The notes beneath the pieces are model-generated. The model made no database searches, was not told where the DNA came from, and saw nothing but the letters and a program-made list of their open reading frames with translations. A program made the translations under genes and the position numbers. Positions 54,053 through 63,799 of a DNA stretch of 64,000 nt are shown in pieces. Each line of letters begins with the position of its first letter. Position 1 is the stretch's first letter. The stretch comes from Comamonadaceae bacterium (GTDB lineage: Bacteria > Pseudomonadota > Gammaproteobacteria > Burkholderiales > Burkholderiaceae_C): the NCBI GenBank assembly GCA_947448745.1, contig CANFOQ010000010.1:1-64000 (forward strand), given 5' to 3'.

Positions 54053-54679
54053 ATGACAAACACACCCTGGCGCTTCGGCCGTGTCTTGGCCATTCTTTGG
54101 ATGGCTGGCGCGTTCAGCCTGTTTGCAAAAGCCGACACCTTGTTGTGGGGCGGTCACCCCGAGTTCGGCATCGAAGTCGAACAAGAGCGCATGGCGGCCA
54201 CGGCCACGCGCAGTAACTCCATCACCTTGACGCCCAGTTTGGTGTTTGCCAACAGCGGCATTGACCGCATCGACATGCTGATCACTGGCGAGCGCGAGAA
54301 GGCCACCGATGGCAGCACGGCCCATGCCAGCAACATCGGTTTTCGGGTGAAAAAAGCCGTCACCTTGCATGAAGAATGGGGCATGTATGTGCGCGCCTTG
54401 GTCGGTCAATCCTTCAAGTCTGACGACCACCACATCTACGCTTACACCGATGCCGCCCTCACCTATGACCAAGAGGTGTTTGGCTTCATGGCGGGTGTGC
54501 GGGTGCAACGCAACTTGGACGGTGGCGACAGCCACAATGTCAACAAGATCCGCCTCGGCCCCAGCTTTGAATTGGGCCAGCACCACGAATTGGAATTCCG
54601 CTGGGAGCGCGCATGGGATTCGCGCAGCCATGCCCGCGACAGCGATTCCGCGAATATTGAATACACCTACAAATTTTGA
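54053..54679 (+). CDS. Secreted beta-barrel-like protein of unknown function
   Basis: 208 aa. Signal peptide with hydrophobic core LAILWMAGAFSLFAKA, then a strand-rich domain with alternating residues, pronounced in NKIRLGPSFELGQHHELEFR and ending in aromatic NIEYTYKF, the C-terminal Phe typical of outer-membrane barrels. It may be a small porin-like or KdgM-like barrel. No recognisable motif gives a substrate. It lies between pepP and maeB on the same strand. Confidence 0.6.
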   Translation: MTNTPWRFGRVLAILWMAGAFSLFAKADTLLWGGHPEFGIEVEQERMAATATRSNSITLTPSLVFANSGIDRIDMLITGEREKATDGSTAHASNIGFRVKKAVTLHEEWGMYVRALVGQSFKSDDHHIYAYTDAALTYDQEVFGFMAGVRVQRNLDGGDSHNVNKIRLGPSFELGQHHELEFRWERAWDSRSHARDSDSANIEYTYKF

Positions 54680-54700
54680 TGCCGCATCTGGAGAACACGC

Positions 54701-57022
54701 ATGGCTGACCACAAGACGGCAACGACCGACCACACCAGCCCCGAGGCCCGCGCCGAGTTGCGCCGCGCCGCACTCGAATACCACGAGTTCCCGATCCCCG
54801 GCAAAGTGGCCATTCAGGCCACCAAGCAGCTGATCAACCAACACGATTTGTCGCTGGCTTATTCGCCCGGTGTGGCCGCGCCTTGCGAAGAAATCGTCAA
54901 GGACCCGAACAACGCGTACAAGTACACCAGCCGGGGCAATTTGGTCGCCGTCATCACCAACGGCACCGCCGTGCTGGGCTTGGGCGACATCGGCCCACTG
55001 GCCGCCAAGCCGGTCATGGAAGGCAAGGGCGTGCTGTTCAAAAAGTTCGCTGGCATCGATGTGTTTGACATCGAGGTGAACGAGAAAGACCCGGACAAAC
55101 TGGTCGACATCATCGCCGCGCTCGAGCCCACCTTTGGCGGCATCAACCTCGAAGACATCAAAGCCCCCGATTGTTTTTACGTCGAGCGCCAACTGCGCAA
55201 ACGCATGAAGATCCCGGTCTTCCATGACGACCAACACGGCACCGCCATCGTGGTGGGCGCGGCCATTTTGAATGGCTTGAAAGTGGTGGGCAAAGACATC
55301 ACCCAGGTCAAGTTGGTCGCCTCTGGCGCGGGTGCTGCAGCACTGGCGTGTTTGGGCATGCTGGTGAAGCTGGGCATGCCTTACAAAAACATCTGGGTCA
55401 CCGACTTGGCTGGTGTGGTTTATGAAGGCCGCACCGAGTTGATGGACGAAGACAAAATCCAATTCGTGCAAAAAACCGATTTGCGCACCTTGGGCGAGGT
55501 GATTGACGGTGCCGATGTGTTTTTGGGTTTGTCGGCCGGCGGCGTATTGAAGCCCGAGATGGTGAAAAAGATGGCGGCCAAGCCGCTCATCTTGGCGCTG
55601 GCCAACCCCACGCCTGAAATCTTGCCCGAAGAAGTGCTGAAGGTGCGCTCTGACGCCATCATGGCCACCGGTCGCACCGACTACCCCAACCAGGTCAACA
55701 ACGTCTTGTGCTTCCCCTACATCTTCCGTGGTGCCTTGGACGCTGGTGCGTCGACCATCACCTCGGAGATGGAAATCGCCGCCGTGCATGCGATTGCCGA
55801 TCTCGCGCAAGCCGAGCAAAGCGAAGTGGTGGCCGCTGCTTATGCGGGTGAAACCTTGGCCTTTGGCCCCGAGTATTTGATTCCCAAACCCTTTGACCCG
55901 CGCTTGATGATGAAGATCGCGCCGGCGGTGGTGCAAGCCGCGATCGCCAGTGGTGTGGCGCAGCGCCCGATCACCGACATGGACGCTTACCGCGAGAAAT
56001 TGCAGTCGCTGGTGTACGCCTCCGGCTCGGCCATGAAGCCGGTGTTTGCCGCCGCCAAACGCGGCAGCAAAAAACGCATATGTTTTGCCGAGGGCGAAGA
56101 CGAGCGGGTGTTGCGGGCCGCGCAAATCGTGCTGGATGAAGGCTTGGCCAAACCCATTTTGATTGGCCGCCCGGCCATCATCAGCCAGCGCATCGAGCGC
56201 TTTGGCCTGCGCCTGACCGAAGGTCAAGACTACCAAGTGGTGAATGTGGAAGACGACCACCGTTACCGCGATTTTTGGCAGACCTACCACCAACTCACTG
56301 AGCGCAAAGGCGTCACCGCTCAACTCGCCAAGATCGACATGCGCAGACGCCTGTCGCTGATCGGCGCGATGATGGTCCACAAGGGTGAGGCCGACGGTTT
56401 GATTTGCGGCACCTGGTCCACACCCGACTCGCACTTGCACTACATCGACCAAGTGATTGGACTGCGCCCGGGTGTCAGCACCTATGCCTGCATGAATGCC
56501 CTGCTGCTGCCCGATCGCCAAATTTTCTTGGTTGACACGCACATCAATTACGACCCCACGGCCGAGCAATTGGCCGAAATCACCATCATGGCCGCCGAAG
56601 AAATGAAGCGCTTTGGGGTCGAGCCGCGTGCCGCCTTGCTGTCGCATTCCAACTTCGGCAGCAGCAACCAGCCCACCGCCGTGAAAATGCGCCAAGCCTT
56701 GGCCCTGATTCAACGCCAAGCACCCTGGCTGGAAGTGGACGGGGAAATGCACGGCGACGTGGCGATCGACACCCCGGCCCGCAAAGCCCTGATGCCCAAC
56801 AGCAGCTTGTTGGCTGATGCGAATTTGCTGGTTTTGCCCAATTTAGACGCCGCCAACATCACTTACAACCTGTTGAAAACCGCGGCCGGCGGCAATATCG
56901 CCATCGGCCCGGTGCTGCTGGGGGCCGCCAAACCGGTGCAAATCCTCACCGCCAGCACCACGGTACGTCGGATTGTGAACATGACCGCCATCACCGTTGC
57001 CGACATCAATGCCGTAAGGTAA
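54701..57022 (+). CDS. maeB: NADP-dependent malic enzyme with phosphotransacetylase-like domain
   Basis: 773 aa, the usual MaeB length. Malic domain (residues ~20-165: [33 protein letters not shown]), NAD(P)-binding domain with [14 protein letters not shown], and from about residue 445 a PTA-like domain ([19 protein letters not shown]) known to act as an allosteric module, not as an enzyme. Converts malate to pyruvate, CO2 and NADPH, linking the TCA cycle to pyruvate. Closed by a terminator at 57029. Confidence 0.95.
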   Translation: MADHKTATTDHTSPEARAELRRAALEYHEFPIPGKVAIQATKQLINQHDLSLAYSPGVAAPCEEIVKDPNNAYKYTSRGNLVAVITNGTAVLGLGDIGPLAAKPVMEGKGVLFKKFAGIDVFDIEVNEKDPDKLVDIIAALEPTFGGINLEDIKAPDCFYVERQLRKRMKIPVFHDDQHGTAIVVGAAILNGLKVVGKDITQVKLVASGAGAAALACLGMLVKLGMPYKNIWVTDLAGVVYEGRTELMDEDKIQFVQKTDLRTLGEVIDGADVFLGLSAGGVLKPEMVKKMAAKPLILALANPTPEILPEEVLKVRSDAIMATGRTDYPNQVNNVLCFPYIFRGALDAGASTITSEMEIAAVHAIADLAQAEQSEVVAAAYAGETLAFGPEYLIPKPFDPRLMMKIAPAVVQAAIASGVAQRPITDMDAYREKLQSLVYASGSAMKPVFAAAKRGSKKRICFAEGEDERVLRAAQIVLDEGLAKPILIGRPAIISQRIERFGLRLTEGQDYQVVNVEDDHRYRDFWQTYHQLTERKGVTAQLAKIDMRRRLSLIGAMMVHKGEADGLICGTWSTPDSHLHYIDQVIGLRPGVSTYACMNALLLPDRQIFLVDTHINYDPTAEQLAEITIMAAEEMKRFGVEPRAALLSHSNFGSSNQPTAVKMRQALALIQRQAPWLEVDGEMHGDVAIDTPARKALMPNSSLLADANLLVLPNLDAANITYNLLKTAAGGNIAIGPVLLGAAKPVQILTASTTVRRIVNMTAITVADINAVR

Positions 57023-57028
57023 TAGATT

Positions 57029-57056
57029 TTGGCGCTAGTGTGCGCCAACATTTTTT
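57029..57056 (+). terminator. Intrinsic terminator of maeB
   Basis: TTGGCGC / GCGCCAA stem (7 bp, 6-nt loop), two bases, then T6. Begins 7 bp after the maeB stop codon. Confidence 0.8.
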
Positions 57057-57182
57057 CAGATTTTGACCCTTCACCGAACACTGGTGAGCAGGGCAGCCCT
57101 TGCCAAAAGAACGCCCTTGGCCGATAATCGCCAGATTGTTTTTTCGGGTTAACCCTGCCTCTTTATGGGGGCGCTTTTTAGG

Positions 57183-57188
57183 AATACT
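57183..57188 (+). promoter_or_regulatory. -10-like AATACT 6 nt before barstar-family ATG
   Basis: AATACT (4/6) followed by six bases and the ATG at 57195. An AGGA lies further upstream, so leaderless translation is less certain here. Confidence 0.3.
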
Positions 57189-57194
57189 GTGGCG

Positions 57195-57761
57195 ATGGAC
57201 ATGCCTCTTCGTACGGTCAAAACCAATATCGTTCAGTCGATCCGCGCGTTCCGCGTGGCCGATCTGCAAGACGCCGCCGCCCAATTGGGCCAGCACTTCT
57301 TGTATGCCAACCTGGCTTCTGCCCAAAGCAAGCAAGACATTTTGGACATGACGGCTCAGCAGTTCATCTTCCCCACCCAGTCCAGCAAAAACTTCGACAC
57401 CTTGTTCGACAGCATGAGCGACGCTTTGTACAAATCAGGTGCTCAGCCTGGTTTCATCGTGGTGTTGGAGCACATCCCCGCCCATGCCAAATTTGACAAA
57501 GAAGCGCGCGAGCAACTGCTGGACGTGTTCCGCGAAGCCGCCGAGTTCTGGGCCGAGCGCAAAGTCGCCTTCCGCTGCTTCTACTCCTTCTCGGTGGCGC
57601 GCGCCGCTGCTGGCGAACGCGCCGCTGATGACGCAGAAGCACAGGGCATCGATTTGGGTGACGGCGAAAAAATGCCCACCGACAAATTGGTTGACGTCTC
57701 GCCTTTGGCACTGCGCATGAGCAGCCCGTTCAACGCCGGCTATTGGCTCACAGCGGCTTGA
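57195..57761 (+). CDS. Barstar-family protein
   Basis: About 188 aa with a barstar (RNase-inhibitor) fold: FLYANLASAQSKQDILDMTAQ, FPTQSSKNFDTLFDSMSDAL (the barstar dyad of Asn/Phe-Asp with the acidic helix), GFIVVLEHIPAHAKFD and the following helix EQLLDVFREAAEFWAE. Extra ~50 residues at the C-terminus and ~35 at the N-terminus compared with classical 90-aa barstar. No barnase-like RNase is adjacent, so its partner is unknown. Start alternatives: GTG 57189, ATG 57201. A bidirectional terminator follows. Confidence 0.72.
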   Translation: MDMPLRTVKTNIVQSIRAFRVADLQDAAAQLGQHFLYANLASAQSKQDILDMTAQQFIFPTQSSKNFDTLFDSMSDALYKSGAQPGFIVVLEHIPAHAKFDKEAREQLLDVFREAAEFWAERKVAFRCFYSFSVARAAAGERAADDAEAQGIDLGDGEKMPTDKLVDVSPLALRMSSPFNAGYWLTAA

Positions 57762-57783
57762 TTTTTCAAGCACGCCGAACGAC

Positions 57784-57808
57784 AAAGCCCCGCACTGCGG
57801 GGCTTTTT
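57784..57808. terminator. Bidirectional intrinsic terminator
   Basis: AAAGCCCCGC / GCGGGGCTTT stem with loop ACT, T5 on the plus strand and A3 on the 5' side, between the barstar-family gene and the convergent DUF4197 gene. Nearly the same sequence as the ssb terminator. Confidence 0.85.
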
Positions 57809-57816
57809 CTTGGGCA

Positions 57817-58518
57817 CTACTTCAGCGCACCAAATACTTTACCTAGCAAGGCGCTGCCCGTTCCCAGGGGATCTTTGCGAATTTTCTTTTCTTCTTCACC
57901 GATCATCAAATACAAGCCATCAAGCGCCTTGCCAGTCACATAGCTTTCAAGTGAAGCATCTTGCGGCTTGATCAGGCCAAAGCTTGTTGCCTTGCTCGCT
58001 ACGGCTTTGTATTTGTCAGCCAATCCCACATTGGCCGTGGCTTGACTGATGACTGGCAGAAATTTCTGAGACAAGGGTTCTCGGGTTTTGCTGTTGAAGT
58101 AATCGGTGGCGGAAGTATTGCCGCCTTTCAAAATAGTTTTGGCATCGTTCACGCTCATGGTTTTAACAGCGTCAACTAGCATGTCTTTGGCCAAAGGTGC
58201 CGCGCTTTCAGCGGCGCGGTTCATGCCCAAGACCAACTCATCAACCTTCTTGCCTTGCCCCAATTTTTTCATCCACTTCGCCGCATCGTCTAAGTAGCCT
58301 GGCAAGCCAATGCGCACTTTGTCGTTGCCCATGAAGCCATTGTTTGCCCCGAGTAATCCCACGGCCGATAAAGCCCCTTTTTCCAACGCCTCCTTCAAGC
58401 CAGATGAAGCGTCTGCATTGCTCAAATCTCCCAATGAGAATGCGTGGGAAGTGCGCAGCCAAGCAGCCAGGGTGATCAAGCTGATAGCACTTGTGTGAGT
58501 GAAATGACGACGATTCAC
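57817..58518 (-). CDS. DUF4197 periplasmic protein
   Basis: 233 aa. N-terminal signal-like segment (NRRHFTHTSAISLITLAAWLRTSHA, cleavage after SHA) then the DUF4197 domain: GLKEALEKGALSAVGLLGANNGF, PLAKDMLVDAVKTMSVNDAK, and near the end SYVTGKALDGLYLMIGEEE, which matches the family's conserved end. Function unknown, presumably periplasmic or lipid-associated. The GTG at 58518 is chosen because AAAGGAGT precedes it by 5 nt. More AT-rich than its neighbours. Confidence 0.85.
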   Translation of the reverse strand: MNRRHFTHTSAISLITLAAWLRTSHAFSLGDLSNADASSGLKEALEKGALSAVGLLGANNGFMGNDKVRIGLPGYLDDAAKWMKKLGQGKKVDELVLGMNRAAESAAPLAKDMLVDAVKTMSVNDAKTILKGGNTSATDYFNSKTREPLSQKFLPVISQATANVGLADKYKAVASKATSFGLIKPQDASLESYVTGKALDGLYLMIGEEEKKIRKDPLGTGSALLGKVFGALK

Positions 58519-58598
58519 AGCAGACTCCTTTGGGACAAACAAGTCTGTAAGTTTAAAGCACTCTTTTGTTATTTTTTATGGCTTATTTTGATTACAAC

Positions 58599-59720
58599 TC
58601 AATCAAGGTTGAGGCTTGATTGGCTGATGACACCGCCACCCAAACACACCTCACCGTCATACAACACCGCCGACTGTCCGGGCGTGACGGCCCATTGGGC
58701 TTGCGGGAAGTCGAGTTGCATGTGCGCGTTGGGCCAACTCAAGGTGCAAGCGGCGTCTTGTTGGCGGTAGCGGGTTTTGGCAAAGTAGCGGCCCGCTACA
58801 GGCGGCGCACCCGCAATCCAACTCAGGTCATCGGCGTGGAGTTGCGGTGACAACAACCACGGATGGTCATGGCCTTGCACCACCCACAAGGTGTTGCTCG
58901 CCATGTCTTTGCGCGCCACAAACCAAGGGGCGTGTTCGCCACCGCCGCGCTGCGCACCCTTTTCTTTGATGCCACCAATGCCCAAACCTTGGCGTTGCCC
59001 CAAGGTGTAAAAACTCAATCCTTGGTGTTGGCCGATCACACGGCCTGCATCGGATTTGATCGGGCCTGGCGCTTTGGCGATGTAGCGGTTTAAAAATTCG
59101 CGAAAGGGTCGCTCGCCGATGAAGCAAATGCCGGTCGAGTCTTTTTTCCGCGCATTGGGCAAACCGGCCACATCCGCCAAACGGCGCACTTCGGTTTTTT
59201 CAATCTCGCCCACTGGAAACAAGGTTTGCGACAACTGCGCTTGGCTCAAGCGGTGCAAAAAATAACTTTGGTCTTTGCTGTTGTCCACGCCTTTGAGCAA
59301 CTCGAACAAACCCGTTGGGGGGTTGTGGCGCACACGGGCGTAATGGCCGGTGGCGATTTTGTCCGCGCCCAAGGCAAACGCGTGGTCGAGAAAGGCTTTG
59401 AATTTGATCTCGGCGTTGCACAAGATGTCCGGGTTGGGCGTGCGACCGGCTTGGTATTCGCGCAAGAACTCGGCGAATACGCGGTCCTTGTAGTCGGCGG
59501 CGAAATTCACATGCTCGATCTCGATGCCGATCACATCGGCCACGGCGGCCGCGTCGATGAAGTCTTGCTTGGTCGAGCAGTACTCGTCGTCATCGTCATC
59601 TTCCCAGTTCTTCATGAAGATGCCGATCACTTCGTGGCCTTGTTGCTTGAGCAACAGCGCACTCACCGCCGAGTCCACGCCGCCGCTCAGGCCCACCACA
59701 ATCCGCTGCTTTTTACTCAT
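58599..59720 (-). CDS. mnmA: tRNA-specific 2-thiouridylase
   Basis: 373 aa. Thiolates U34 of tRNA-Lys, -Glu and -Gln using sulfur relayed from IscS/Tus. PP-loop [15 protein letters not shown] at residue 10, the first catalytic Cys in [11 protein letters not shown] and the second in [12 protein letters not shown], with the tRNA-binding RQGLGIGG stretch after it. ATG start; GATAAT lies 6 nt upstream with no Shine-Dalgarno, a leaderless-type arrangement. Confidence 0.95.
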   Translation of the reverse strand: MSKKQRIVVGLSGGVDSAVSALLLKQQGHEVIGIFMKNWEDDDDDEYCSTKQDFIDAAAVADVIGIEIEHVNFAADYKDRVFAEFLREYQAGRTPNPDILCNAEIKFKAFLDHAFALGADKIATGHYARVRHNPPTGLFELLKGVDNSKDQSYFLHRLSQAQLSQTLFPVGEIEKTEVRRLADVAGLPNARKKDSTGICFIGERPFREFLNRYIAKAPGPIKSDAGRVIGQHQGLSFYTLGQRQGLGIGGIKEKGAQRGGGEHAPWFVARKDMASNTLWVVQGHDHPWLLSPQLHADDLSWIAGAPPVAGRYFAKTRYRQQDAACTLSWPNAHMQLDFPQAQWAVTPGQSAVLYDGEVCLGGGVISQSSLNLD

Positions 59721-59726
59721 GCGGTG

Positions 59727-59732
59727 ATTATC
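59727..59732 (-). promoter_or_regulatory. -10 element GATAAT 6 nt before mnmA ATG
   Basis: Minus-strand GATAAT (5/6), six bases, then ATG. A TTGAAG lies 19 bp upstream as a poor -35. Predicted leaderless mRNA. Confidence 0.45.
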
Positions 59733-59812
59733 GACGGCTCGTCTCAGGTCGCTTCAAGGCGGTAGTTGCTGTGCTTGGGGGCGATCTGAATCGCGCTACC
59801 TCAACGCGGCAC

Positions 59813-61009
59813 TCAGTTGGCGAACGCCGCAATGCCGGTGATGGCCCGCCCCAGGATGAGCGCGTGGATGTCGTGTGTGCCTTCATAGGTGTTGACCACC
59901 TCCAGGTTCACCAAATGCCGCGCCACACCAAACTCGTCGCTGATGCCGTTGCCGCCCATCATGTCGCGTGCCATGCGGGCGATGTCCAGCGCCTTGCCAC
60001 AGGAGTTGCGTTTCAAGATGGAGGTGATTTCCACCGACGCCGTGCCTTCGTCTTTCATGCGGCCCAAACGCAAACAGCCTTGCAGCCCGAGAGAGATTTC
60101 GGTTTGCATGTCGGCGAGTTTTTTCTGAATGAGCTGGTTGGCCGCGAGTGGGCGGCCAAACTGTTGGCGGTCCAAGGTGTACTGGCGAGCCCGGTGAAAG
60201 CAATCTTCAGCCGCACCCAAGGCACCCCAGGCGATGCCGAAGCGGGCGCTGTTCAAGCAGGTGAACGGGCCCTTCAAGCCTTGCACCTCGGGGAAGGCGT
60301 TGTCTTCCGGCACGAACACGTTGTCCATCACGATCTCGCCGGTGATGGAGGCCCGCAAACCCACCTTGCTGTGGATGGCTGGTGCAGTCAAACCGGCCAT
60401 GCTTTTTTCCAAGATGAAGCCGCGAATGGGGCCGACCGCACCGGACGCGCTGACCTCTTTGGCCCACACCACAAACACGTCGGCGATGGGCGAGTTGGAG
60501 ATCCACATTTTGTTGCCGCTGAGCTTGTAGCCGCCTTGGACCTTGTGGGCGCGGCTGGCCATGCTGGCCGGGTCCGAGCCATGGTCGGGTTCGGTCAAAC
60601 CAAAGCAACCAATCCATTCACCCGTGGCCAATTTGGGCAGGAATTTTTGGCGTTGTGCTTCGGTGCCGAATTCGAAAATCGGCGTCATCACCAAGGACGA
60701 CTGAACGCTCATCATCGAGCGGTAACCAGAGTCCACACGCTCGACTTCGCGGGCGATCAAGCCATAGGCCACATAGCTCAGACCCGGGCCGCCGTACTCG
60801 GTGGGGATGGTCGGGCCAATCAAACCCAACGCGCCCATTTCGCGAAAGATGGCGGGGTCGGTTTTTTCATGGCGAAAGGCTTCGGTCACGCGCGGCAGCA
60901 GTTTGTCTTGGCAGTAGGCAGCCGCGGCTTCGCGAATCATGCGCTCGTCTTCAGTCATTTGCTGGTCGAGCAGGAACGGGTCGTCCCAGTGGAATGCGGT
61001 CTTGGCCAT
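59813..61009 (-). CDS. gcdH: Acyl-CoA dehydrogenase, glutaryl-CoA dehydrogenase type
   Basis: 398 aa flavoenzyme. Oxidatively decarboxylates glutaryl-CoA to crotonyl-CoA in lysine/tryptophan breakdown. [20 protein letters not shown] at the N-terminus, [17 protein letters not shown] (FAD/substrate loop), and the catalytic Glu in [20 protein letters not shown], which match GcdH more than short-chain enzymes. ATG 61009 has CCGGAG 8 nt upstream. Its CoA-ester product pathway fits the acetoacetyl-CoA synthetase gene upstream. Confidence 0.9.
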   Translation of the reverse strand: MAKTAFHWDDPFLLDQQMTEDERMIREAAAAYCQDKLLPRVTEAFRHEKTDPAIFREMGALGLIGPTIPTEYGGPGLSYVAYGLIAREVERVDSGYRSMMSVQSSLVMTPIFEFGTEAQRQKFLPKLATGEWIGCFGLTEPDHGSDPASMASRAHKVQGGYKLSGNKMWISNSPIADVFVVWAKEVSASGAVGPIRGFILEKSMAGLTAPAIHSKVGLRASITGEIVMDNVFVPEDNAFPEVQGLKGPFTCLNSARFGIAWGALGAAEDCFHRARQYTLDRQQFGRPLAANQLIQKKLADMQTEISLGLQGCLRLGRMKDEGTASVEITSILKRNSCGKALDIARMARDMMGGNGISDEFGVARHLVNLEVVNTYEGTHDIHALILGRAITGIAAFAN

Positions 61010-61173
61010 GAATACTCCGGTTGTCTGTGCGCTGATCAAACAAGGATGTTAAACGGCTTGGCTTGGTGGTGGAATTGAGAAAGTTTGGGTTGTCGATATT
61101 TGGCAGCGCGGGCTTTGTGTCTTGTTGGATTGCCGTGTGCCGCCCATGAAAAACCTCACTTCAAGCCGCAATC

Positions 61174-63258
61174 TCAAACCTTGCTCGCCAAATGCTTTTG
61201 CGCCATTGCCACATACCAATCCAAACAACCGGGGTTGGCCATGGCGTCTTTGTTCAGCACTTTTTCCAGCGGCTGACCCAGCATCAGTTTCTTGATCGGC
61301 AGCTCTTGTTTTTTGCCGGACAAGGTGCGTGGAATTTCGGCCACTTGGAAGATGTCGTCCGGTAAAAAACGCGGGCTGAGCGCCGTGCGAATCGCTGCGT
61401 TCAAACGGCCGCGCAAATCGGCGTCCAGTTGCAAGCCGTCGCGCAGCACCACAAACAAGGGCATGTAACTGTCTTTGCCTAGGTACTCCAAGTCCACCAC
61501 CATGCTGTCCAACACCTCGGGCAGGGCTTCGACCGCGCTGTACAACTCGCTGGTGCCCATGCGCAAACCGTGGCGGTTGATGGTGGCGTCGCTGCGGCCA
61601 TAAATGATGGCGCGGCCCTCGGGCGTGATCTTGAGCCAGTCGCCGTGCCGCCACACCGCGCCCGCCTCGGCGGGCCAATCGCCGCCGCCCGGTTGACGGC
61701 CCACACCAGCGGGGTAGGTGTCGAAGTAACTGCCCAAATAACGTTGGTTGTCTTGGTCGCCCCAGAAGAAGGGCGGCATGCAGGGCAGGGGCTGGGTCAC
61801 CACCAACTCGCCCACTTCATCCATCACCGGTTGGCCTTGCTCGTTGAAGGCCTGCACCGACACGCCCAGCATGCGGCATTGCATTTCGCCCGGCACCATC
61901 GGCAATTCGCGATGGCCGCCGACATACGCGCCAGCATCGGTGCCGCCCGAAATATTGCACCACCAAATGTCGGGGCGCTGCACGCCTGCTTTGGCATAGA
62001 CCTGCTGAAACTGCGCCGTGCCCCATTGCTGCACCTCGGGGCTCAGGGGCGAACCGGTGGCGCCCAAGGCGCGGATATGCTGCAAGCTGGGGATGCTGCC
62101 GAGGTCCACGCCCGCTTTCATGCAGTTGCTGTAGAAGGCCGCGCCGCCGCCAAAAAACGTCACTTTTTCTTGCGCGGCATAGCGCCACAACACGCCCCAA
62201 TCGGGCTTGTCTTTGGAGCCGCCGGGGTTGCCGTCGTAAATGACGCAGGTGGTGCCGCTGAGCAAGCCGCTGAGCTGCGCGTTCCACATGACCCAGCCGG
62301 TGGAGCTGTACCAAATGAAGCGTTCGCCCCAGGAGTTGGGCTCGTAACTGCAGGCCACGTCGTAGTGCAGGTTTTTGTGCGTCATGCCATTCACCAGCGT
62401 GCCGCCGTGGTCGTGCACCAAGGGTTTGGGCAGGCCGGTGGTGCCACTTGAATACACAATCCACAAGGGGTGGTTGAACGGCATCCACTGCGGCGCAAAG
62501 GCTTGGGTGGCGGCGTCGTTGCGCTGCATCACCGTGGCCCAATCGGTGCTGTCGGCCAAGGCGGCTTGGCCGCCCAGGTTCTGCAACAAGACCACGTGTT
62601 CAACGCTGGGCAGGGCGGTGCGCAATTCATTCACTACGCTGATGCGCTCGTGGTCTTTGCCGCCGTAGGTGACGCCATCGACCCCAATCAACACCTTGGG
62701 CGTGATTTGTTTGAACCGGTCCACCACGGCGTTGGTGCCCATGTCGGGAGCGCACACACTCCAAATGCCGCCGACACTCACCACCGCCAAAAACGCCACC
62801 ATGGTTTCAGGGATGTTGGGCAGGTAGGCCGCGACTCGGTCGCCGGGTTGCACACCTTGGGCTTGCAAATGCAGCGCCAGCGCCGCCACTTGGCGTTTCA
62901 ACTCGGGCCAAGCGAGCTCGCGGCGTTGGCCGCGTTCGTTGTTGCTGATGATGGCCGGCATGCCCGCGGCATGCGCCGCGTCCACATGGCGCAGCACTTG
63001 TTGGGCGTAGTTCACTTGCGCGCCGACAAACCAACGCGCACCCGGCATGACATTGCGCTCGAGCACCACGCTGTGCGGTGTCGGTGACTGCAAATCCAAG
63101 TAGTCCCAAGCGGATTGCCAAAAGTCTTCGATGTGCGTGACCGACCACTGCCACAGGGCTTGGTAATCGTCGAAATGCAGGCCTCGGTGCTCGGCCAGCC
63201 ATTGCTGGTAGAGGCGAATTTGCGGCTCAAAAGGGGGGTTGGGGTGGGTGGCGTTCAT
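61174..63258 (-). CDS. Acetoacetyl-CoA synthetase
   Basis: 694 aa adenylate-forming ligase. N-terminal acetyl-CoA-synthetase-like cap (NPPFEPQIRLYQQWLAEHRG), P-loop YSSGTTGLPKPLVHDHGGT, WYSSTGWVMWNAQLSGLLSG, and the A10 lysine region RTLSGKKQELPIKKLM. Length and N-terminus fit acetoacetate-CoA ligase (AacS) better than acetyl-CoA synthetase. Activates acetoacetate for catabolism or polyhydroxyalkanoate/leucine pathways. 164 bp upstream of gcdH on the same strand, with no gene between. Confidence 0.88.
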   Translation of the reverse strand: MNATHPNPPFEPQIRLYQQWLAEHRGLHFDDYQALWQWSVTHIEDFWQSAWDYLDLQSPTPHSVVLERNVMPGARWFVGAQVNYAQQVLRHVDAAHAAGMPAIISNNERGQRRELAWPELKRQVAALALHLQAQGVQPGDRVAAYLPNIPETMVAFLAVVSVGGIWSVCAPDMGTNAVVDRFKQITPKVLIGVDGVTYGGKDHERISVVNELRTALPSVEHVVLLQNLGGQAALADSTDWATVMQRNDAATQAFAPQWMPFNHPLWIVYSSGTTGLPKPLVHDHGGTLVNGMTHKNLHYDVACSYEPNSWGERFIWYSSTGWVMWNAQLSGLLSGTTCVIYDGNPGGSKDKPDWGVLWRYAAQEKVTFFGGGAAFYSNCMKAGVDLGSIPSLQHIRALGATGSPLSPEVQQWGTAQFQQVYAKAGVQRPDIWWCNISGGTDAGAYVGGHRELPMVPGEMQCRMLGVSVQAFNEQGQPVMDEVGELVVTQPLPCMPPFFWGDQDNQRYLGSYFDTYPAGVGRQPGGGDWPAEAGAVWRHGDWLKITPEGRAIIYGRSDATINRHGLRMGTSELYSAVEALPEVLDSMVVDLEYLGKDSYMPLFVVLRDGLQLDADLRGRLNAAIRTALSPRFLPDDIFQVAEIPRTLSGKKQELPIKKLMLGQPLEKVLNKDAMANPGCLDWYVAMAQKHLASKV

Positions 63259-63340
63259 GCCGCAGAGGTTATCAGCACGGCGGCCTGGCCCTCGGGGGCA
63301 ATGCCCCTAAGATGCGGACTGATTTTTCACAGGCGACCCC

Positions 63341-63763
63341 ATGGCCATTTGGACCAAACCCATCAGCACCGAGATCTTGACCACCAGCCACATTGACACC
63401 GCCGCCGAGCGTTTGGGCATTGAGTTCGTGGAGATTGGCGACGACTTCGTGCGCGGACGCATGCCGGTGGATGCCCGCACCAAACAGCCTTATGGCGTGG
63501 TGCATGGCGGCGCCAGCGTCTTGTTGGCCGAAACCCTGGGCAGTTGTGGCGCGGACTATTGCACGCCGATGGGGCACCGCATCGTTGGCTTAGACATCAA
63601 CGCCAACCACATTCGGGGCGTGGCCAGCGGTTGGGTGAACGGCATCGCGCGGCCGGTGCACATCGGTCGCAGCACCCAGGTCTGGCAGATTGACATGACG
63701 GATGACGAGGGCCGCATCAGCTGCGTGTCGCGCCTGACGTTGTCGGTGTTGGCACCGCGTTGA
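63341..63763 (+). CDS. Hotdog-fold thioesterase (PaaI/MenI/EntH-like)
   Basis: 140 aa single hotdog domain. Catalytic pattern PYGVVHGGASVLLAETLGS with the His-Gly-Gly turn and Glu66, and VGLDINANHIRGVASGWV on the second strand. Such enzymes hydrolyse aromatic or acyl CoA thioesters (1,4-dihydroxy-2-naphthoyl-CoA, hydroxyphenylacetyl-CoA). Substrate is not predictable here. Divergent from the acetoacetyl-CoA synthetase gene. Confidence 0.88.
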   Translation: MAIWTKPISTEILTTSHIDTAAERLGIEFVEIGDDFVRGRMPVDARTKQPYGVVHGGASVLLAETLGSCGADYCTPMGHRIVGLDINANHIRGVASGWVNGIARPVHIGRSTQVWQIDMTDDEGRISCVSRLTLSVLAPR

Positions 63764-63799
63764 TCCGGCTGGGTTGAAGCTGCGCAGCCTGGTCCTTGT

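Noticed and set aside
53756-56752. Very long open frame on the minus strand opposite pepP and maeB (about 1000 codons)
   Set aside because: It is antisense to two clear enzymes with complete motifs. The translation is rich in His/Gln/Gly with no domain, as expected from mirror reading of GC-biased codons.
58600-58622. Hairpin CAATCAAG/CTTGATTG at the end of mnmA as a terminator
   Set aside because: The 8-bp stem overlaps the last codons of mnmA and is not followed by a T run on the minus strand; an intrinsic terminator is unlikely.
61040-61173. Possible small gene between gcdH and the acetoacetyl-CoA synthetase gene
   Set aside because: Only frames that continue as shadows of the neighbouring genes; no start with a ribosome-binding site and no recognisable peptide.
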